Below are positions 57,001 to 64,000 of a DNA stretch of 64,000 bases, piece by piece; the stretch's first letter is position 1, and every line of letters starts with the position of its first letter. The DNA is taken from assembly GCA_025526935.1 (NCBI GenBank), contig JAHLKD010000093.1, forward strand, positions 150,206 to 214,205, in the 5' to 3' direction. Under the pieces are notes generated by a model. That model saw nothing but the letters and a program-made list of their open reading frames with translations. It was not told the DNA's origin and did no database searches. The DNA is from Cladochytrium replicatum (lineage: Eukaryota > Chytridiomycota > Chytridiomycetes > Cladochytriales > Cladochytriaceae). Both the position numbers and the translations under genes were made by a program.

Positions 57001-60000
57001 AGCAGAGGCAATCTACAACCGAACAGGTTCAAGCATCCCTCAGCTTCTGGATGTAGTTGCAGCGGAGCGGCTGAGGATATGTGAGCACTGGTTCCAACGT
57101 TGCGGGATAGCAGATCAGGAACACGAGCAACTGGTCCCAGCAGTGACATCTCCAGAGGCAGTTCTCCGATCAGGGGACAGGTCCAATGTATCTGAGACAG
57201 TAAGAGATACGGCAAAGGTATCAGAGACGGAGACTGTGTTGGGGACCCTGACTGTGTCGGAGGTGTTGGAGACGGTGAATGTCCATGCCACATTCCGTGA
57301 AGATTTCCTAGCGAGTGGGGAGGATGCAGCAAGGGCAAATACTGTTCTGCAAGCCACGGAGCTACTTCGTACTTTTACTGGAAACCGATATGCACACTTC
57401 AGATCAGATTCCATCAGAGAGGCCATCTGCAAGAGTGAAAAACATACTCTACTGGTGTCACCAACTGGGTCTGGAAAGACCGTGGTACCGGCCATCCTGG
57501 CAGCGTTGAACACAGCAGTTCTGCATGTGCTGATATCTCCCCTACGAGCTGTTGCAGCGGAGATCAGAAAGCGACTGGAAGAGCTGCGGATTCCTTGTTA
57601 CCTGTGGAGTGAAGTGAAAGCCCACAAGAACAAGCTGAACGCAATAGCTGGTCATCCGGGGCTACTGCTATGTCAAGTAGAGCAACTTGACAATCCCGGC
57701 CTGCTTTCCACAGAATTGGTCCAAATATGGGAGAACGGGAGGCTGGGGACAGTGATACTGGACGAATGTCATATTCTCCTCACCCAACGTCACTTCCGTG
57801 AGGCCATGACCAACGTCAGGGAATTTGTACACAAGTCAAAGTATGCTAGTCGACCACTCGGAAGTTGTCGCTTTTTGTATATGACAGCCACCATGCCTGT
57901 AGTTCTCCAGTCCGCATTCGAGCAACAGGTTGGCCTGGGCCGTGGAGAGCTGAGCGTTTGCAGGTCTCCGACCGACCGTCCCAAGTTGGCATATTTTGTT
58001 AAGAGTTGGCCATTAGCGGAAGTGTGCGAGTATGTACGGGCCACATGCCAGCGCACCATCATATATATTGCCAACGAAGAACAACAGGCTCAGATCAAGA
58101 GTTTGCTTCTGGGAGGACCCAGCGCCAAAGAAGCAGTTCCGACAAACATGCACCCGTGCTGTCATCATCGATCGAAAATGTCAGAACTGGACAGAAATGT
58201 GGATCTGTGTCGATGGCTAGGCTGGGAAGGCCTAGATCAGGGGCGCGACCCTATTGCTGCAATGGCGGACATGTCAAGGGTGATGATAGCAACCAGTGGT
58301 TTGGGTGCAGCTCTGAATGTGGACGACGTTGGCCTTGTAGTTATTGTCAGTTGCTCTGGGATGATGGAGCTCAGTCAGATGGGGGGGAGGGCTGCAAGAA
58401 ACGGTTCAGTTGGCATTGAGATCCTCATTCGGAATGAGGGGTTTATGCATGTACGCACCGAAGAAGAACTATCTCCCGACCGAGCTGCACTACTGGAGTA
58501 CATGCAAACCAGTTCATGCTTGCGCAGAGCAAAGATCACATTCTTGGACGGAAACCCCAATGCACCCGAGTGTCGCAATTCCTGTGCGAAGCTGTGCGGA
58601 AACTGTGGCGGACAGTCCAACCTTTACCTAAAATTGGGGCAGCAACAGGAGACTCCACCTGGTCAGCAATACAGCGGTACCCTCTTTAGCAGCACATCCT
58701 CCACAACCACCTCTACGCAATCGGACGTATCGCGCGTTCCAGAAACTCCGAGGATCATCAGGACACAAACTCCAAACTACTGGGACTCACCTACTCCACT
58801 ATATGGGCCTCCTGGTGCAACGCAGCCTTTAGGGACTTATCACGAAAGACCCTTCCTGATCAAACCCATACCTAATAGGGGGCACATATCTCCAGGTAAG
58901 TGTTAGTTGAAAAGACAATAAGTTAACCACTAAGGGTTATTGGCAAAATTTGCACTCAGACTCATTCTCGGGACATCATTTTGGCAAACAACGGTCATCT
59001 TCCAGCTCATACACCTTGAAGAACCAGAAGGATTATGAAGAGAGTCCATCTTCTAGCTCATACACCATGAAGAACCAGATGGATTATGAAGAGAATCCAT
59101 CTGGTCTGTCTCTGAAAAGGCCAAAGGTTTGGATCCCCGTTTTGACATGTATGTTATACTTCGCCTGATCATCTTTCAAGTAGTTGCTTCAGCACTCCTC
59201 TGTTAAGTCAGATTGGTCTTGGTCACACCCGGAGGATGGTTCAGTTCAGTGGCTTCCAGCGGATGTTGGGAGCACCCAGTCAAAGTGGAGGACCTTTACT
59301 ACAGAACACAAACCTAATGATTTCCAGGTAGATATGGGTTTGTCACTGTCACAGCAAAATCCACACCCTAAGGTCTTTCGGCCATCTGCAAACCCATTAC
59401 CTGCTGTCTCCACAGCTTCAGTCATCCCACACCTTAAGAGAGACTTCACAGCTCTATACCATAGCATCTTCAACCGTAGTAGGTGTATTGTGTGTGAGAC
59501 TTTCCAAGGTTTCCCCTGTGGTTGCCAGAATGCGGTGCAGACTGTTGCAAGTTCCTCAGCAACACGGCGTGACCATCGTTGCTGGGTCTGCGGAGAACCG
59601 GGACATCGTCGGTCTGACTGTGCTGCAAAGAAGGCGTTAGACAACTTCGCAAAATTCCGACCTAACCAGTTATGCATCTACTGTCTCCTTCGGCGGACAC
59701 AACAGCATCATTCCTCAAACGAACCGTTCTGCACCACGGACAATAAACGAGCCGCTCTTCACTGCTATTGTCGTCTCCACTACGAAAGCGCCAAGAGTAA
59801 TGACGTTTCGTCCTGGCTGAAGCGGAGATATAGGAGTCAAGAGGTAGTAGATGCTTTGAGGCAGTTAGACAGTTGGGTTGAGTGGGGTATCCAGACCTAC
59901 AGTATTCACGATTTTAGCAACAACTTCAACATAGCTGGTGGGAATATATGTCGGGCACTTGTTCTGGTGTTCGATATACTTCTTTCAGAGGAGGGCTGTT

Positions 60001-60002
60001 AG
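54086..60002 (+). CDS. Subtelomeric OrsD-type / tyrosine-recombinase-like / RecQ-type helicase / CCHC protein
   Basis: Proposed exons: 54086–54518, 54580–55019, 55061–58895, 58960–59126, about 59184–60002; about 1,890 residues. The N-terminus has a C2H2-like finger (CTLCTGKDH…HCRASH) and an OrsD-like double zinc region (CISCGILV…HVQKYH; CRGCGYMCGTLSTFQKHCC). Residues around 56455–57040 show a tyrosine-recombinase-like order: Arg in APPRLTDL, Lys in RCKTEQ, YAEYRR, then GHSSHTAEAIY. The helicase follows: SPTGSGKT (57458), VILDECH (57750), MTATMP, ATSGLGAALNV and QMGGRAARNG (58376). The C-terminus carries a CCHC knuckle CWVCGEPGHRRSDC (59579). Telomere-linked RecQ-like helicases are known from many fungi. 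The intron at 55020–55060 is only 41 nt and might be a frame shift. Confidence 0.8.
58996..59098 (+). repeat. 51-bp tandem duplication in the helicase C-terminal linker
   Basis: Two 51-bp units encode SSSSYTLKNQKDYEESP and SSSSYTMKNQMDYEENP, with a few substitutions, so older than the coilin repeat. Confidence 0.85.
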
Positions 60003-60162
60003 ATTGTTATCTGTGGCAATGTAGAATTTCAACAAAATCGTAATTTACCCTGTGGCGATCTATGTCAATAACAAGCTTAGAATAGAGGAGGATCAGGTTA
60101 GATATAGACAGCTGTATTTAATGACCAAGCAAATTGTCCACGATATTTAACTGCCTCCACAA

Positions 60163-63100
60163 CTAAGTGTTTTCTTCTGTGTTTAAAAAGACACCTTTGT
60201 GCATTTTGAATACAAGGCACACCCGGAATTCGCGTGGGCTAGTTCCCCACTTCTCCAGCATATGTTCAAGGGCGCATGATCTGATGAAAAGAATGTCACC
60301 ACTCTTGAAAGGAATCTTAACTCCGAGATCAGGAAGCACGGTCCTCCCACCCTTGAATCTGCCAAAGCACACCATCGCACACCAACCATCTGGAATGTCC
60401 TTGAGATCCCAGTGTCGGACTATCCATTGATTGAGAACAACCACAAGCATTGCAAAAGTCTTGTTCGTATGGTTGTCCCAGAGTAATTTGCCGCTAGGGT
60501 TCAGCCTCCCCATCGCCGCACTGTACCGCCCCGCCATATCTGGGTCAAGGCGCCTGAATAATGCCTGGACAGTCTCAGCGAGGTCAAGAATATGTTGGTG
60601 GCGTAAGAACTCAACAACCGCATCTGTTTTTCCGCTGCTGCCGGGGAATGTTTCAGCGGAGGTACCGATGTCACCTCCAGGGGCACCTCCCGTTGGCTGC
60701 CACACACCAAGGTGGTAAACGCCGTTGTGAGTGGGCTGCAGATCCCAATTGACATGCCGATTGTCCTTTGCTGACTTAACAGGCGGATATTTTTCCACGA
60801 ACTTTTCAACGGTGCTGGTGATTCCCGGTGCCAGAGCAGAAACAGCGTTCGGAACCCAAAAGAACAATCTACGGCCCGTGCAGTCGACACCCTGAAGAGG
60901 CGCAAGCGGTCGGTGATCCCCCATCCGCGACGTGACATCAATGTAGTCCTCTGCCTCCTTAAGGTCGAGCAAATACGCCTCTTCCGCTGTGAGTTGTGGT
61001 TTCAGGTGTGTGTTGGGTTGTCTGGCTGCAGGTCTAGAAGCGAGGTCCTGCAGCTTGACCCGGAAGCGCAATTCCAGGGTTCTCTCACGTACATCCTTCA
61101 GAAGAGCATCTCGCCGCTCAACAGATAGGTCAGTTGCCGAGGGGATACTGAAGAAGAGTCGTTGTGCAGGGGTCAGTTCCGGGGTAACAACATCAATCTG
61201 AGTAAATGCAAAAACAGTTAATAGGGGGACATACTGAAAGTATGTTCCATACAGAGGTACTCGGGGCTGCAAGCACTGCCTGGGGTATCGCTGGAACGAC
61301 GTTGTCCGCTGCAAGTTTATGTGCAAGGTGCTCAAACTTGGATCGACAGGAAGCCTGCGCATATTCATGAAGTCAACATGTCAGTACCACTCCTTGGACG
61401 GCTTAAGTCTGCCGGGGGTACCTTTTTTGAGTACTTTATGTTTCCCAACTCCCAGGCACGTTGAAAATTGAAACTTTCCTGCTTGTCAAAAATAGAGATG
61501 GGTTTCATGACAGAATGATTAGAAAAAAGCCCATACCGAAGGTACCGAAGGTTTTCGTGTTTGAAACGCTAGGGAACTTGGGACTGCTTGGTGTCCCATC
61601 TCTGCCGGTGACCCAGACGCATGCTGATAGGTAGGAGAATCAGCAGCACAGGAAGCACCAATTTCCGAACCCAAGTGTTCCAAGACAGTAACCCCCTCCA
61701 TATCAATCGCTTGTGTCTGAAAAACAGTGTTGGTAATGGTCCCATACGAAAGGAAAAATCATATTAACCCTTTCACTGGATTGCTCCATGCGGACGTTCA
61801 GAAACCCTGCATCCAACCAACGGGTGGAAGTACGATAACGCTGTTTGAGCTCATTCACAAACTCTGTGCCATATCCCGGCAGGGTGACGAGACTGCGCAG
61901 AAGGGGTTTGTTGAGATGATGCAACCCATTCCATCCCACCCCAGAAACAACAGTGGCTGTGTAGTAGCCACGTTTGACAATGTCCAGGAACGTTTTCAAA
62001 AGTGTCTTTGGATTGCGAAAGACCTTCACATCTTCCAGGGCAACACCGGCAGCCTCATGACCGTGGGACACCACTTTGGTTGAAATTTCTTCCAGCGTGG
62101 AGACGATCGGGCTGTTACGGCGAAATTCTCTCCACTGAGAGGCGTCATAGGGATTCGGAAAGGCTCCACCTTCTCCATTGAATGCGTATTCCAGGGTATC
62201 CACTCCGGACCTGGCGAATTCGAGGTAACACCTTATGCAATGAACCAGGGATAGGCAGTGGAGTTCATCTGACAGTTTTGCATATCGACGCTCCCACAAC
62301 ACGCTGGATAACAGCAACTGTTGGTTACTTGCTCCTGGGAACAAAACCTGCCGAGAGTATCAAGGTCGAACTTCAAAATCAAGATCAAGGTACGCTGAGA
62401 TACCTGCTGACCATCCGGAGACATCATAGCGGAAATTTCTGTCAAGGCAGCATCAGACTCAATGTCACTAACTGATACCTCTGCTAAAGTCTCCAAAGCC
62501 AGCTTGATCCTCTCTAGGTCCAGGGCATACTTCCATGCCTTAGAACTAACCCGGTCTGCAGTTTTGGCCTGACGTCTCCACAGTGACAGGTCCTCATTCC
62601 ATTGCGGTTTTTCTTGCCCCCGGTTTTGCCAGTTAGAAAGCAGTGAATCATGATCAGGGTCTGGGATTGACACAACCTTCTTTTTCTTCAGTCTACGAGA
62701 GGTGCGTCTGGCGTTCATCCTCCTTTTCTTAGGCACGGCGGCTGCGCTGGGTGGGTTAGACATTTCCACTTCATTGTCTGACATCATGATTGGTTCACTT
62801 GCGTCGTCGCTGGTGTAACCCATTTCCACTTCGTTGTCAGCCTGCATTATAAATTCACTAGTGTCGTCGCTGCCACCCTCCTTTCCTCCAGGATGCCCAG
62901 AAACATGTGGAACTGGTAGAGAGAATGTAGAGAGGTCAGAAGTATGAGCCATGTGGTCAGAGACAGCTGACTCGGGAGAATCAAAGGTGGAGGGCTCTGG
63001 AGATGAGAGTGAACAGGCCGCGGCATCCTGACAATGATACTGACGGCGCGCTGAACCAAGATAAAAAATAAGCATAGTTAGAATACAGTATGCAGGGTTG

Positions 63101-63817
63101 TGGTTCGGGGTAGATATCACCGTGTTGTCTTTCAATATCCTCAAGAACTCTTATTGCATCTGCGACAGTCCTGTCCGGAATGCGAGGGACCTGCTCAAGG
63201 GGCCCCAGTAAATTACACGTCATTTTCAATGTCTCAAGCGTATCTCCAAACAGCGAAGTCCAGAAAGCGGCGTCAATGATCTGAGGAAAAGTTTCGGACA
63301 GGAGAGTAACATCTTCTTGAAGCTGAACAAGACCACGGCAAATTCGAGAAAGCTCTGTAAACTTTTCCGTATTTTGTAGATAAAGGGAGAGAACGGACTT
63401 CATCGCGTACGCTGCACGACAATGGGTGGATATGGCACGAAGTAGGCAATCTTTTTCAAGTAAAGGCACGGAATTTCCCTCCTGTACGATAGGGTCAGTT
63501 AAAGGACGGACAGATTCAGACTGAACCGCGAACCAATTCCGACTCAGACAACTCAGAACGGCGCAATGTCCGCGGAAGATGGATAGGGTCTCACATCGAT
63601 TGCATCTGCGCAGTGTAGAAGTTAATTTGGTTCGGGTAAATGTAGAGGAAACACGGCAGTTTCAATGTGGAGTAGCTGTTCTTCTGTCCTGCTCTTGCAC
63701 GCGGGAAAGTGGTTCCAACCGGGTACTATGAGTCACGCGACTTCGTGAGGTCCGTACCTCGCAAACTTTGGAGTTGGTTTCCGGCTCAACCGCGCTCGCG
63801 CGCGACTGGCACCCCAT
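60163..63817 (-). CDS. Telomere-adjacent gene with C-terminal TET/JBP-like 2OG-Fe(II) dioxygenase domain
   Basis: Minus strand. In-frame exons: 63605–63121, 63050–62404, 62347–61769, 61716–61537, 61478–61422, 61354–61235, 61197–60163, plus a possible first exon starting at the ATG at 63817 (MGCQSRASAVEPE); about 1,050 residues. The N-terminal region has Cys pairs (CNRCE) and no known domain; the middle has an acidic/basic linker (KKRRMNARRTSRRLKKKK). The C-terminal domain shows HWD (first iron ligands, HxD), GRFKGGRTVLPDLGVKIPF, a GDILFI strand, a distal His in CALEHM and an Arg in EFRVCLVF (2-oxoglutarate ligand). This is the JBP/TET-type arrangement. Such enzymes oxidise 5-methylcytosine or thymine in DNA; the substrate here is unknown. 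The first exon and its junction are unresolved. Confidence 0.62.
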
Positions 63818-63862
63818 ACAAGCCAAATAGATGAAGAAGGCCACTTTTGGTATACCGAGTCT

Positions 63863-64000
63863 GGGTTAGTTAGGGTTAGTTAGGGTTAGTTAGGGTTAGT
63901 TAGGGTTAGTTAGGGTTAGTTAGGGTTAGTTAGGGTTAGTTAGGGTTAGTTAGGGTTAGTTAGGGTTAGTTAGGGTTAGTTAGGGTTAGTTAGGGTAGTT
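63863..64000 (+). repeat. Telomere-like array of a 10-bp unit (GGGTTAGTTA)
   Basis: Thirteen perfect 10-bp units (63863–63992) followed by a partial unit missing one T (GGGTAGTT). The G-rich strand runs 5' to 3' toward the window end, as at a right-hand chromosome end. The unit equals TTAGGG alternating with TTAG. The window stops inside the array. Confidence 0.9.

Noticed and set aside
58950-60002. A separate CCHC (gag-like) gene downstream of the helicase
   Set aside because: A GTAAGT intron (58896–58959) and a further phase-0 intron connect it in frame to the helicase; there is no gag core, so it is read as the protein's C-terminus.
60163-61368. Stand-alone 401-codon dioxygenase starting at the ATG at 61368
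   Set aside because: Reading through requires two retained introns; splicing at gtatgt/ctcag and gtaccc/gcgcag links the domain in frame to upstream exons, giving one larger gene.
60163-63817. KDZ transposase as the source of the telomere-adjacent gene
   Set aside because: No CxC-type KDZ motifs or DDE-type catalytic residues were seen in the N-terminal or middle exons.

Overview
The window is the right-hand end of a nuclear chromosome from a fungus, most likely a zoosporic (chytrid-type) fungus. Genes are split by many short GT–AG introns of about 40–75 nt. The gene set is fungal: a sterol C-5 desaturase, a Pbs2-type MAP kinase kinase, She9/Mdm33, a CYSTM protein and a GPI-anchored DOMON protein. 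It also holds two genes whose relatives are tied to cilia or flagella (a TOGARAM/crescerin-type TOG protein and a WDR27-type WD40 protein). Degraded ankyrin arrays of the 'NGH-x-x-V-L-E-W-W' type, common in chytrid genomes as far as I know, occur at three places. The last 138 bases are a telomere-like array with the G-rich strand pointing outward.

Layout. 1–20 kb: a 5'-truncated composite glucanase (GH30, then ricin-type lectin modules, then GH5), a decayed short-chain dehydrogenase, CYSTM protein, coilin, DOMON protein, ERG3, a SWIM zinc-finger protein, branched-chain aminotransferase, a secreted protein resembling aerolysin-type proteins, and a four-span membrane protein. 20–27 kb: ankyrin relics, the MAPKK and the TOG protein (divergent pair). 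27.5–31.1 kb: a young, internally deleted Ty1/copia element with identical 95-bp LTRs and a GTTTT target-site duplication. 31–50 kb: more ankyrin relics, then a dense core block: She9, a broken HET-domain gene, Rvb1, WDR27-like, Mba1/mL45-like, bL32m and uS5m (divergent, 64 bp apart), a METTL21-like methyltransferase, a small unknown gene, and a multi-RRM protein with a C-terminal membrane anchor. 50–64 kb is subtelomeric: a 5'-truncated LINE, a GGGTC-rich tract, six 33-bp units each carrying an inverted repeat, a very large gene (OrsD-type zinc region, tyrosine-recombinase-like region, RecQ-type helicase, CCHC knuckle), a convergent gene ending in a TET/JBP-like 2-oxoglutarate/Fe(II) dioxygenase domain, and the telomere.

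The most unusual parts are at the right end. The repeat is a regular 10-mer (GGGTTAGTTA) rather than plain TTAGGG. The last gene begins about 45 bp from it, and its convergent neighbour joins a recombinase-like region to a telomere-linked-type helicase. Gene models were spliced by eye from GT/AG sites, reading frames and family motifs; no searches were run, so exon edges are proposals.
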